NCBI GenBank assembly: GCA_947462335.1
Contig: OX381705.1
Span: 42,548,675 to 42,612,674, forward strand
Source of the DNA: Harmothoe impar
Lineage: Eukaryota; Annelida; Polychaeta; Phyllodocida; Polynoidae
Reading direction: 5' to 3'
Length of the DNA stretch: 64,000 nucleotides
Shown: one piece after another, positions 1-11,330 of the stretch
Layout of the letters: each line of letters begins with the position of its first letter
How positions within the stretch are numbered: the stretch's first letter is position 1
The notes under the pieces: model-generated
Told to the model about the DNA's origin: nothing
Databases searched by the model: none
Seen by the model: only the letters and a program-made list of their open reading frames with translations
Translations under genes and position numbers: made by a program

Positions 1-1976
1 TGGCATTCACCTTAACCCAACCCTGGAGGTACTAACAGAACCCCAACAGGAGGGACGTGCTAACTCGACAATTACTCCTCTCCACCAGCACCCACCTAGG
101 TAAACACTGGTAAAAGAAACGTTCACCACCATGGAGGTCTGTAGCCAGACATAGAAGCTGTAGCCGTGCTATTCACTGACATATGTACAGTGGTGTGAAA
201 GTGCCGTATTGGGTGTTTAGAATTTAAAGCACTCTGTTCAAAGGACAAGGCGTGAACCCCCATGCTGGGTTGTCCTGGCTGATGGTTTTATATGCATACA
301 AACTCGTCACCTATTGCTGATCACTTACTGAAGTTGACAGGCATACGTCATTATACTATACAAAGAACATATATATGTAGGTTATATATAAAGGTTATAT
401 ATAAAGGAAAGGGCAGTTTTCACTTTTGTTTGTATAGAAAGGCATCTCCATTATCTGGTACCCCAACTATGCCTTCTGGGCCAAGGAAAAGACATCTATA
501 AACCCAGTGGGCACAAAGATAGTTACGTTCAATAATTCAAGGTTTTGTGTCCACTGGGACGTTGGTCCATGAATACATCATACTAGATCTATAGGGCAAT
601 GTATCAAAAATGTATGTCTTTCAATTATGATCGGGAAACTATGATTTGCTGATTATATCTGCAAATACAGATATGCACATGTCTATAGATAGACATGATC
701 TGACCCTAGTCTACCTCCGTACTATAGGAGTGCCTTTTAGTGTATGCCCAACTTTGGAAATCCGATGCTGCAGACACTATCGGCTGAATATGTACAGCAA
801 TAATGTGACATTTATCCAATCGCAATTGGGCTTAGGTAGATGTACCAGGTTTACATTAAAGGAGTTAATCTCACTGTGATGAGTCCTCAGTGTCCTCCTG
901 CTGCATATCTAGTGCAATCCATGTGAGTCTCTTCATAATACATCAGTGACTAAATCAAGCCTTACCTCTTGTCTCCAGGGTTTGGGCCATGGAGGAATGG
1001 CTGCCGATGCCCCTGGTGTAATTAGCATGATTAGTTGGTAGGACTTTGTAATTAATCCCTATGAATATTCCCATGGAGGGGTCGTGAAGGGCCGGGACGA
1101 CGTGGGGCTGAGATAATGGGCGTTCTACTCATGCTGAAACCAGCCACACAGGAGGAAGGAGATCGATTCCTGTAATTGATAGCTTTGTTGGCATCAAAGG
1201 GGATTCTGGCGTGACTAATATTTGTATTCACATGTTGTTGAGGAGAGTCAATTACTCTTCTACTTTGTCCCCAAACACAAAGGGAAGAAAATGTAGCTTG
1301 GTATCTGCTGTAATCGTGCCCAGCTCCACATCCATGGAGGTGTTAATCAGCTCGGCCGGGAACAGGTATAATCTCATCTCCATCTTCGTTAGATCAATAG
1401 CACCCCAATTACAAAGTGCCTACAAGGAGTATACCGTTTTGAGTTGCATCATTTGTTTCACTAATGACATGGAGGCAGGCAAGGTGGTGGCTCAGTGGAT
1501 CCTCAGTAATGATACTTGTAGTATACTTGCAAACAATGGATCTTTTAATAATGGTGCAAATTGAAATCAATTACGAGATAGCAGGTACTTCAGGCAGCCT
1601 ACTAAGAAAAGCTATCCTTGGCGGCACTAGCGACTAACTATAGTGTAGGTTCCCAGTATACATGGAGGATTCTTAATACTCAAATAGAGAATAAGGACCC
1701 TCCTGTTAAAGAACATTTACATCTAATATTGTATAAAAGATGGACGAGCACGACCTCAGAGAACTTTTGGTGCAGATCTAAATTACAGATCTTCTTGGCA
1801 AATACCAATAATAAGGCCCATTTATTGGTACCAAGACGACCAGGACTGGGAGACATTTTAGGATCACATGCAGAACATATATGGCCGAATAGAGTTAAAG
1901 GAGGTCTAGAACAGTGAAAACCTTGTGTGGTAAGATGCATTTTCTAACAGACACACAGACCAATGTCCTACACCCT
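1..1976. other. Gene-free stretch with small repeats
   Basis: I see no convincing gene here. Open frames are short, have no recognisable domain and show no paired splice signals. The stretch contains one 56-bp palindromic repeat (503-558) and an unusual run of six same-strand copies of CATGGAGG between 130 and 1668. Nothing else stands out. Confidence 0.55.
503..558. repeat. Short palindromic repeat, CCCAGTGGGCAC family
   Basis: The segment starts CCCAGTGGGCACAAA and ends with its near reverse complement, TTTGTGTCCACTGGG. Two longer relatives with the same ends lie at 6196-6305 and 18601-18713. Such short terminally inverted repeats with GTTGATTCAAC-like interiors look like MITEs. The superfamily cannot be told from these ends. 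Confidence 0.6.
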
Positions 1977-2059
1977 CAGAAAAGTGAGAGTCATTGTCGC
2001 TAAAACTACCCTCACCTGAGAGTCAGGTAGTTTTAGCGACAATGACTCTCACTTTTCTG
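1977..2059. repeat. Perfect 34-bp inverted repeat with 15-nt loop
   Basis: Bases 1977-2010 are the exact reverse complement of 2026-2059, with a 15-base spacer. A transcript would form an uninterrupted 34-bp hairpin. No reading frame is involved. A very young fold-back insertion, a small-RNA hairpin or a replication template-switch product are all possible; perfect pairing implies a recent origin. Confidence 0.85.
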
Positions 2060-3344
2060 TGTGTGTAGCTAAAGACATAAATGACAGAGGAGTCCAAAAG
2101 AACCCTACATATACCGTATTGGATGTTAGAGGAATCTATAAATGCTGAGATCTCAGATAAATGCATATAATGGGATAACGACAATAGTGCATGTTAACAT
2201 GTAGGGTAGACTCACCACTTTCGGACGCTCGTTGGCAGTGCAAACGTGACATATTTTCTATGAGCTGTGGCTATGTCATTATTCCTCAGATAGCTATCAC
2301 TAAGGTACATATGGAAAGAGGGGTATTGGCAGATTATAGTCAGCTGATAATTTATTGCATTATGTGGGGTTTTATAGAAAATATCTTTCATCAAAGTTGG
2401 GAAAATAAATGTCTCAATTTCACCTGATGTCGGACATTTTAGGGTTCCCTTTGTTTTTTTCCAGTAATATTGACCAAACTGTGTTACTAGCATGACAGGC
2501 ATTATCTAACTTATTGCAGGTATGAATATCCTTAAAGATACAATCCATACCGACCTCTGAAATATGTTTTTCACCCTATCAAAAGTGCTCCATGTAGAAA
2601 ATCTATATAAATCCCCTTCATGCCGAGATAAGTTAAAATTTTGTAGCTAATGGAATTGGAGAATGTAATTTGAGTAATATAGATTCAATAATATCTACTG
2701 GAATAGTAATGGATCTGCTGCCTCTATATCTAGTGCAAAGAAAAAGATACAGTGCACAGTGCTGTCCGGCTCATGGTGTAATTATATCATGCATTTGAAA
2801 GGTCTGTAAATATAATTTCCTGGTAATCTACATGTATGTTTTGGCTATAATTTTCTTTGAAATACATATACCTTATTGTCTAGGTCCGGATATATTACCT
2901 GGGCATATTTAGGACAGCAGGATTTAGCATAACACCACCCTGTCCGATATGAGGTGTAATGTACTTATACATAGTCTTGCTTCAGCTCCCACCTTAAAAT
3001 AGGCCTGGTTGAGGACATGATTAGACAGCTATAGCACTGGTCTGTGTGTATGTACTTTGCTTTGTTGGTAAGAAAAACACTTCGAATTTACTGTGGTACT
3101 CTCATTGAGGGCTTAGAATAAGCAATAACTTAAGTTTTTTAATGTTAAAAGTGTCCGACTTAAGGTGTGTGTCCGTCTTTGGGTGAATCTACCCTATGAC
3201 TTACTTATCTACTTATTATCATATACAGGAACAACAGACCATGATGTTATCTATGAAGCAAATTGTTTTAGTAGGGAAATTTATTTGGCCTACATCAAGC
3301 AGTTATGAGAAGGTTTCAGGATATTCCATTCAAAGGCAAATCAA
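2060..3344. other. Gene-free stretch
   Basis: No supported gene, RNA or repeat was found. The longest open frames (around 2191-2502 on both strands) overlap each other and have no recognisable domain. Confidence 0.5.
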
Positions 3345-3878
3345 GTACCGTAAATTCCCGCGTACTACCCGCATCTCGCGTACTACCCGCACCCCGACTT
3401 TGAGAGAATCCTATAACCCGCATTGGGGGTCTGAGTGCCCCAAGGGAAAAACCCTCGTACTACCCGCACCTAGACTTTTGGAAAATGTTTATTCCCCTAC
3501 CCCATTTCCTAGCAGTCAATTGTGTACCTGCTGCTACCTCCGTTAGTATAATAGGGTAGGAGGTGTGAGCGCCAAAGCCAAAGGGGGGACGTGCAAGGTG
3601 GGGGGGGGAGGTGTGAGCCCCAAAGCTAAAGGGCCCACCTGCCGGGGGTGGGGGAGGGGGGGGGGGGGGATTGGGAGTGAGCACCAAAGCCAAAGGGTGT
3701 GAGCGCTTTCTGGGAGAGGGAGTGGTTATTTCTTATGTCAATCTTAGGTCATTTGTAAAATCGTAAAAAATAAAAACCCTCGTATAACCCGCACCTAGAC
3801 TTTGGGAGAATCCTATAACCCGCAATGACAGTTTGGTTCGCGTACTACCCGCGGGTTGTACGCGGGAATTTACGGTAC
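3345..3878. mobile_element. TIR element, diverged member of the CGCGTA MITE family
   Basis: The first 21 bases (3345-3365, beginning GTACCGTAAATTCCCGCG) are the exact reverse complement of 3858-3878. The subterminal blocks at about 3366-3420 and 3775-3860 repeat ACCCGCACC-like and CTATAACCCGCA motifs. The 226-bp elements at 7628-7853 and 63221-63447 have the same layout with CGCGTATAAGCCGC motifs. The interior holds a G-rich expansion with a 14-G run (3656-3669), which explains the greater length. No transposase frame is present, so it is non-autonomous. Confidence 0.75.
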
Positions 3879-3899
3879 ATGTGATGTTACAAAGCATAT

Positions 3900-3907
3900 A
3901 TACTATA

Positions 3908-3994
<87 letters not shown>
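3900..3994. repeat. (TA)n microsatellite
   Basis: Nearly pure alternating TA of about 95 bp, directly outside the right end of the TIR element at 3345-3878. Apparent tyrosine/isoleucine-rich frames across it are artefacts of the repeat. Confidence 0.95.
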
Positions 3995-3995
<1 letters not shown>

Positions 3996-4379
3996 TTGGG
4001 GTTCTCTTCCTAGGTATGAGATAATATTCACCATGGAGAACAGCTCCAGGGGGCATCCTCCAGGGACCAGTTGTCAGTCATGGCTGACTGGTCTCACTGT
4101 CACTCCCAACCTAACATGATCATAAGCCGGCCCCTGCAGAGAGTGGGCGGCCAACCCTACTGAATACATATGATGCGGTTGGTATTCGTCATGGCGCCCA
4201 TTACTTTGCTTACTGTGTATGGTCTTTGTCACTGGATGACACCGACACCATGCCGGGTACAAATCGGTGTCTGAATTGACTACTACTGGTTATGTTAGGG
4301 CAGTGGGGGGAGGGTGAGGGGGTATCTACTACATGTTCCATCATACAGCATATATACATATATTTCCTTTCACGCCCCA

Positions 4380-4493
<114 letters not shown>

Positions 4494-4530
4494 CGAGTGT
4501 GTGCACTGTAAAAACAGTGTCTAGATCTAG

Positions 4531-5955
4531 TACCCAGCCAACACACCCAAATGGGCCCCATATGGGCGTGTCTCTGGGCACCATGGGCTAGCCCATATCT
4601 GGGTATTAGCTGGTAATTGTCTGGGCTTCCAGATGGGGCCCATCTGGGCTCAGCCCAGAATATCAACATGTCATGTTCTCACTGCAAATCCTTCAATTCA
4701 TACTTTTTTCTGAAAATATTCGATTAATTTACATTTTAAATTGACATTATATGCGTTTTTGTAAAAGTGGATTTCATCTGGGTTGGAAATGGGCTAACTT
4801 GGCAAAGGTACCCCTGAGTTTCCCATGGGCTCAGCATGGGCAGCCAGATAGGGCCCAGGTGGGCTGAGCCCATGTACTGAACTTAGTTGTTAATGGATTT
4901 CTTGCATTGTAGATATTTCAATTTATCCTCACTTGTCCCTTTTTTCTAGAAAATGCAAGTTCAAATTATTTTTCTCATGCTTTGTCTACCTGGGTTTCAC
5001 CTGGGCTGGAGCTGGGCTAAGTGGGCTGAGGTCTGCATGGGTTTTCCATGGGCTTGGTGTGGGCTGCCAGGTGGGCCCCATGTGGGCCAACCCACCAACT
5101 TCACTTTCTGGGCTAATTCTACCAACACAACTTTCATGATTATGTTTCAAAGACCTTTCCCCAAAAGAGTGGGTTTCACCTGGGCTAGGCCTGGGCTAAG
5201 TGGGCAAGTATTGTTCCTGAGCTTACCACTAGATGTCATCATTGAGAGTACATGGGATTTGATATCCTATAGACATTTTCTTGTCTTTATTACAATGAGT
5301 CATAAATTCACAATTCCTTTAAAACCATTGAAATGATACCGTTTTCACATTACGTTCATATTATATGAAATTGTCCACACAAGTTTGCATACAAATAGAG
5401 AAATGAGGAGCATTCTGATACTGACACCTTTCCCCAGGATATGATCATAGTACATAATCCCAGGGCTTCCTCAGGTATCACTATCAGACTCACAGGAACT
5501 CTGACTGTGTCACCCAATGTGATCAGAGTTGTAGTTAGTCAAAGGATGCATTTTGCTTCTCCTCCTTAAATAAAGGGAAGAGATGACACTAAATGAAGAT
5601 AAATTAATTGACCCACTTGAATACTTGTTGGTAGAGCTCTACTCTTAATGTGTATGGTCATCAACTACATAACAACTAAGCTTATAGCTAAAGAAAATGT
5701 TGTATCTGTCCCCCCAGCCCCCAGCCCCCACCCGCCCCGCCCCCAATTACGTGTTCTCCAAATATAGGAGCCCACCTGGGTCCCACTTAGATCTGAACAG
5801 GGCCGGCCCACTTCAAACCTGGGCAAGCCCTTCTGGGCCCCACCTGATAGCCCCGGTCAAAACGAAGCGGGCCCTAGATGGGCAGCCCGCATGGGCCCCA
5901 TAAGGCAGCCCATCTGTGACCCATCTAGGGCCCACTAGGGTGTGTTGGCTGGGTA
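4531..5955. mobile_element. 1.4-kb TIR element rich in GGGCCC/TGGGCT motifs
   Basis: The left end TACCCAGCCAACACACCC (4531-4548) is exactly inverted at 5938-5955. Both subterminal zones (about 4549-4660 with 4780-5210, and 5770-5937) are crowded with variants of TGGGCCCCATATGGGC and CTGGGCTAAGTGGGC, themselves partly palindromic. The outer TA on each side may be the target duplication. There is no transposase frame, so the element is non-autonomous. The middle (5220-5700) is ordinary AT-rich sequence. Confidence 0.75.
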
Positions 5956-7212
5956 GGTGTTTACAAGTATAGAGTTTAGACCAAAGAAGGGTTTAGATCT
6001 ATAATGTTTAGATCTATAGAGTGTTTACATGTGTAGTGTTTAGAATTGTTAGGCATTTAGATAAATAACATTTAGATATAGTACAGGTAAGCTGATTGTA
6101 ATGTGCATATTAGGATATAATTATCAGTCCAATTTATCTTCTTATACTATTCAGATAGATAGTATTTCACAACACCTTTGTAGAGTGTCATCACATCCCT
6201 GTGGGCACAGAACATTGAATCAACATCGAAAATTCGTTGTCAATGTTGATTCAATGTTGATTTGACGTTGATTCAACATTGAGCTGAATTCTGTGCCCAC
6301 TGGGATATGTTACATAGCATACATACAAAGTAACTGGGAAATGTGTACAACAGAATAGTGGAGAGAATATTGCTATAGATTTTCTTATATCCGACAGAAC
6401 AGGTGTCCCTAGTGATTATAGCTTTTCTGCACATAGTCTAAACCCCAAATCATAAATTTACTCTTTGTGCAATAATAGCCATATGTTCCCATATTTAAAT
6501 CACTCAAATGATGTGATTCTTTGTTTGCTTTTGCATGTTAATTCAAGGATCAGCTTATAAAGGGGTAGGGAAAGTCCATCCAATGACTTAACTGCCACCT
6601 GGTGGAATAAATTTGTGTTTAATAGCTAAACACTTAAGCATGTTTAGGTCTAGTGTTTAGCTGTTTAGATTAAATGTGTTTAATTCAAAACTGATAAAGT
6701 GTTTAACATGCTTACAATGTATTTGCTAAGTGTTTAAACAACTATACTATGAAGTGCTTATATCATTTCTGCAGATTTTATGAACTATAGAGAGAGATAT
6801 GTATGTACTTTGGAATAAGCCATGTTTATGTTTGGATCATAAGTACATGTATTAGAATTTCATTCCAATAGGTTATGAAAAACTCCTAAGCTAATTGGAA
6901 TAATGATGGCAATATGATTGCTATGCTAGAGAAAATGTGTTTCATGTACAAGTTGGTATCTAAACACTTCATTGTTTAAATGCTGAGCAGGTGGTAGACG
7001 TATGTTTAAAGGCTAAACACAAAGAAAACATGTGTTTAAATAGTAAACACCCATCTGCATAAGTGTTTACTTACTAAATGTCTAAACACATGCATGTCTT
7101 CAGTGTTTAGGCATTTAGAAATGATGTGTTTAACATACATAATGCCTGTTTAGATTTCTTAAGTGTGTACGGATTAAGCATGTTTAGCTTTTTTGGTGTT
7201 TAAAGTTAAACA

Positions 7213-7215
<3 letters not shown>
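5956..7215. repeat. Region dense in TGTTTAG / CTAAACA motifs
   Basis: The motif TGTTTAG or its complement, with near variants such as GTTTAAA and GTTTAC, recurs in clusters at 5956-6080, 6610-6740 and 6955-7205. The same motif clusters at 17140-17350 and 18930-19130. This looks like the subterminal repeat zone of a TIR element family rather than a gene. No matching end pair could be fixed here. A palindromic MITE-like repeat is nested at 6196-6305. Confidence 0.5.
6196..6305. repeat. Palindromic MITE-like repeat, CCCAGTGGGCAC family
   Basis: The 110-bp segment begins TCCCTGTGGGCACAGAA and ends with TTCTGTGCCCACTGGGA. The interior alternates GTTGATTCAA and its complement, so the whole segment folds back on itself. 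Relatives lie at 503-558 and 18601-18713. Confidence 0.75.

Positions 7216-7217
<2 letters not shown>

Positions 7218-7290
<73 letters not shown>
7218..7290. repeat. (TA)n microsatellite
   Basis: About 73 bp of pure alternating TA running directly into the poly-G/poly-C hairpin that follows. Confidence 0.95.
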
Positions 7291-7292
<2 letters not shown>

Positions 7293-7293
<1 letters not shown>

Positions 7294-7338
7294 GGGGGGG
7301 GGGGGTGGTTCGTTCGAACCGACGGACCCCCCCCCCCC
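7293..7338. repeat. Poly-G / poly-C hairpin
   Basis: A run of 13 G (7293-7305) is followed after 21 bases by a run of 12 C (7327-7338). The spacer contains the small hairpin GGTTCG-TT-CGAACC. The whole forms an extremely stable stem directly next to a (TA)n tract. Confidence 0.8.
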
Positions 7339-7627
7339 TGGTTAGGGGCCTGAAATAATACTTCTAACAATATAGACCAAGATTGTATTTAATAAAGCCT
7401 TATTTAGACCGTACACATAAAGAAACAAACAGTCATACATACAAAAACTATGTTTGGTAAGGTGGGTTTATTGCGTTTTGCAAAATAAAACTGCTTTTGG
7501 CTTTATTGCGATTTGCAAAAAAAAACTAACTGAATTTTTATATTTCTATTATTTTTATATACTAGATGAATACACATTTTCACATTTTTTCCACGATTCT
7601 TTTCAATTTACCCTACCTGATACCCTT

Positions 7628-7853
7628 TACCGTAAAACCTCGCGTATAAGCCTAACTCACGTATAAGCCGCACCCCGAGTTTGGTGCGATCCTAAAAGCC
7701 GCAGAGGCCATCTGAGAATTGTTAATTTGGTACTGTAGTATACTTATAAAAACTCTTGTATAAGCCGCACCCTATATAGGCATGTTTGGTATCAAAAGAA
7801 AGCTGAGTCTGATTCGCGTACAAGCCGCGGCTTATACGCGAGGTTTTACGGTA
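7628..7853 (+). mobile_element. 226-bp MITE, CGCGTATAAGCCGC family
   Basis: The left end TACCGTAAAACCTCGCGTAT (7628 onward) is exactly inverted at the right end (to 7853). Several internal copies of GTATAAGCCGC lie in both orientations. A second copy of nearly the same length lies in opposite orientation at 63221-63447. If the outer TA is the target duplication, the element proper is CCGT...ACGG. No coding capacity. Confidence 0.85.
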
Positions 7854-7859
7854 GCTATT

Positions 7860-10800
7860 TTTTCTCGAATTTATATTTCGGCGCTTATTGCGTTTTGGAA
7901 CCAAACTCTTTATATATAAAACCTGAGGTTGGTGGGTCGGATTTTGTCTTCGTTTTCTTCTTTTTTGATAGAAAAGTCTCCTGCTTTTTTCTGTCATGAT
8001 AAAATGCTAAATAATCGGGGAATGAGAACTTAGAATTGCCTAAAAAGTGCTGAGCATGGGTGGGTGACTGGAAACACACCTCATTTTCGGCATGATATCT
8101 AAAATAACATGACTGATGAGTCCATGAATGTGGGAGCAGATAAACACTGTCACTTCAACGCCTTCCATTATTGATATAGCACTGTGAGATACTGCATCCA
8201 GGATATCCTCGAGGTGTACACTCAGCCTCCAGGAGACACCTCCGCCGGTAGCCGGGGAGTAGCACGAGGCGCTCAGAGACGTAGGTGAGCAGCTCGGCGA
8301 TAGGCCGGGTGTCTGCAGCGAGCAGCATGACAATGAGGCCTGGGGGTGTGAGCAGCTGCGAGCTGATCGATCAGCATCGGTCAGGGCTTTAATGTGATTA
8401 CGTCCGGCGGTCACCTGCTCCCCCTGGGTGTGTATAGGGCGGGGGGGGGGGGGGGGTGGTTCTACACGTGGGGCTTACACCTTGTGCACGTGCTGCTCAC
8501 ACCTCTACAAGTGCCGCGCGCACCTACTGCACACCAACTGAGGCTGCTGCACATTCTGCAACTGTACAACCAAGCATCTACACTGAGGTTCCCGTACTAT
8601 CCCATATCTCATCAGTCCTAAACGACAGGGTTAAAATTGCTGCAAAATGAAACCCATCATGAAGAAATAGGACACAAAGATTTCCCCGCAGGCCCACGCT
8701 AGTTCCCAAATAATCTTTGCTGCACATATTGTCTCCGGCTCAAATTGTCATAGTGTGCTGAAACATGACCTTTTTTCCTATTAATTTTAACCATATATGT
8801 TCACCTGGTGTTAACATTTGACTTGTACTTACATTGTCACATTTGTTTTATACGCTCCTCCTAGTCCTAATCAAAGCTGCGTGAAAAGGATACAGTTGCT
8901 GACAGATTCTACTACCGGAATACATGTACCTGAAAACTATACAGGTTACATTTGAGATGTCCATATGCGCATGACATTGGTGAGAAATGACAGATAACAG
9001 GATATCTCGCCCCAGTCCCCGTTGCCTGCGTAGAATGGGTGAGTGGTGGGTAAATTCATGTCCAGTCGGCCTGTTTTCCCACCTGGGGAATGCATGTAAC
9101 TCGGACTGTAACAGGACTATGTTCTGTGTATGCTTGACCACAGTCCCCTGTCCTATATGTTAGCCACTGACAGGTACGGGTGTGATATGACCCATCGACG
9201 TGACCGGTATAGGACCGCCTGTAGGGGGGCAGCCAATACATCGTTGTATGACATGAATCTGCCAATATTATCATTATACTGTCAGGATGAATGAATTTAT
9301 ATTCGCATAACAGTCATATCGTTCAAATAGTGCTCCTTTAATTACCATAGTACCCCCATAATATTCCCAACACTGCATTCCCACCAGCCACGCTCTACGA
9401 CTGCATCCCCGGCTGCATCTGTACACATATCAGACACCACGTACAAGGTGCAATGTATGTCTCACACATGTTTTTTTCTGTTTGTCGAACATGGGTTAGC
9501 TAAGGACGGGAGGCATATTTATAGTGACTTGAGGGTTCAGGGCAGGAGAGTGGGGTGCCCTCTTAGGGGACTGGTTTCAGCCAAGCTTTCCCCCAGCCTT
9601 AGGGGACGCGAACAGCCGTGGTGGCCGACCTGTCGATGTATCATCTGGGCAGGAAAAGGGTGAGAGGTGGCTGGTGGTGTAAGAGGTAAGAGCAACTCAC
9701 AGTGGAACTCAATCAATAAGCAATGCCAACTTGCCCTTTGTCGACTCAGACTTTCTTTGTGAGCAGTTCGGGACGTGGTAGAGCTTCTTTATCCTTTGCT
9801 TTATGGAAGTCGCAAATCATTGGACACATTGGAATGCTCACGGTGGTAGAAACAAGTTTAATACCACAGACTGTTGTATCATTCTGCGGGCCCCGACTCC
9901 ATTGGTACCCTATGGAGATATTGATGGATGCATAGGGGAAACGGGAAACATGGAGGCTGAGAAGGGGTGCCAAGGGGAGGCAGTGTTTATATAATGCAAT
10001 AGCATAATATGAGTAATAATAAATGTACTATTTTGAAAGATAGATTTTCATCCAAAGGGCAGTTTCTTGTCCCCCTCTTGATTACCCCCCCCCTGTCCTT
10101 CTCCATTATGCTGAGTCGTTGAGAGGAAACAGGAAGAGAGTAATGGAGTATATGGTCGGCAGTGCTGGAGATGTAGTGTAGTATGCTGGTGGAAAGGGGC
10201 ATAGTTCAAGCAGTATGTGTGTGCAAGACTTTACAGACGTGTATAACCTTTCCTGACACTTTCCACCTTTTTTTACAAAAAGCATGTTGAGGAGACTGAA
10301 TCTGATACTATTTCCTCCAGAGCCTAAGAGCGGGTGTTGAAGTGACGGCCCCTCCATGTGCCCCCCAGGTGTGTTGCCTGAGAACAGATGACCTTCGGGC
10401 AGGAGATGGTAGCGCCTAACACATGTTACGGATCTCATTCTCACGTCCTGGTTATAATCACATTTGGTATCCATGCATCAGGGCCAGTCTTAAAACAGAG
10501 CAGCACTAGACCATCAATCACCATGGCAGGCAAATCTACTGGTCGTCCTTTTTGATCACGTGTCAACTCTCATGAATGTTAGCCTGTTTATGTACGAATC
10601 TATTAGCTTTGAGATCAGATTTACTTCATCATTCAGAAATATGAAGTCAATCTCAATTACCCAATACCTTTGTCCTATTGCCCCTAGAGTATAATGGATA
10701 TTCACCGTAAAGGGTCATCGGATATGCGACGAAAGCTAATTCTATTCTAGAAGCCTACAGTAAACTGATTGGATCCTAGTTTTACAAAGGGCCGTTATAT

Positions 10801-11060
10801 TAAACAAAGCATCTTTAAGAGGGTTGGAATTACGCCACAACAGTCTCCGGTACTGTATCATTCTCTTATTATTTGTGGGATTCACCATGATAATTACTAC
10901 ATAAGTGACATTATCTTCATTGTGTCTTCCCTTATATAGGTCAGTGATTATTTCATATTCAATTTAGCCTGTGTCTTATCAGTGTCCCACCATACAACGT
11001 GTCATCTTTACGAGCTGCGTAAGTCACTCCGCAGTTCCCTCACAACGCTGCTTAGAGCTC
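7860..11060. other. Gene-free stretch; GC-rich patch at 8200-8560
   Basis: No gene could be supported. A patch at about 8200-8560 is richer in CpG than its surroundings and contains a 16-G run (8441-8456). It could be a promoter-proximal region or an isolated exon, but no splice pair or domain supports this. The rest is unremarkable. Confidence 0.45.
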
Positions 11061-11079
11061 CCAGCCTCACCTCGAGGTC

Positions 11080-11330
11080 ATGAATAGAACGGTGGCTTCC
11101 AGACTGGCTTCCAGAATGGCTGCTATCCTGGCCCCCAACTTGCTTCTAGCCTTGCTTCAGGTGGCTCCCAGGCTGGCTTCCACCCCAAGCATGGCCTTTA
11201 AGTTGGCTTCCGGACTGGCCTCCAGATTATCTTCCATTTTGGATTCCTATTCCGGATTGTCTACCACCCTGGTTTCAGGGCTGCATAGGGCTGGCCGTAG
11301 CTTGAACTTTGCTTCCAGGCGGCACTGAGG
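11080..11330 (+). repeat. Degenerate GCTTCCAG-type tandem repeat
   Basis: Variants of GGCTTCCAGACTGGC recur with irregular spacing of about 12-18 bases. They leave an 82-codon open frame reading repeated LAS/RLAS-like peptides. This is typical of an eroded minisatellite, not of a protein domain. A similar patch (GGCTTC, GCTTCC) occurs near 13590-13690. Confidence 0.5.

Noticed and set aside
8040..8414. A minus-strand frame in a CpG-rich patch, possible first exon
   Set aside because: No domain, no confident donor and no downstream exon. Only the base composition is suggestive.
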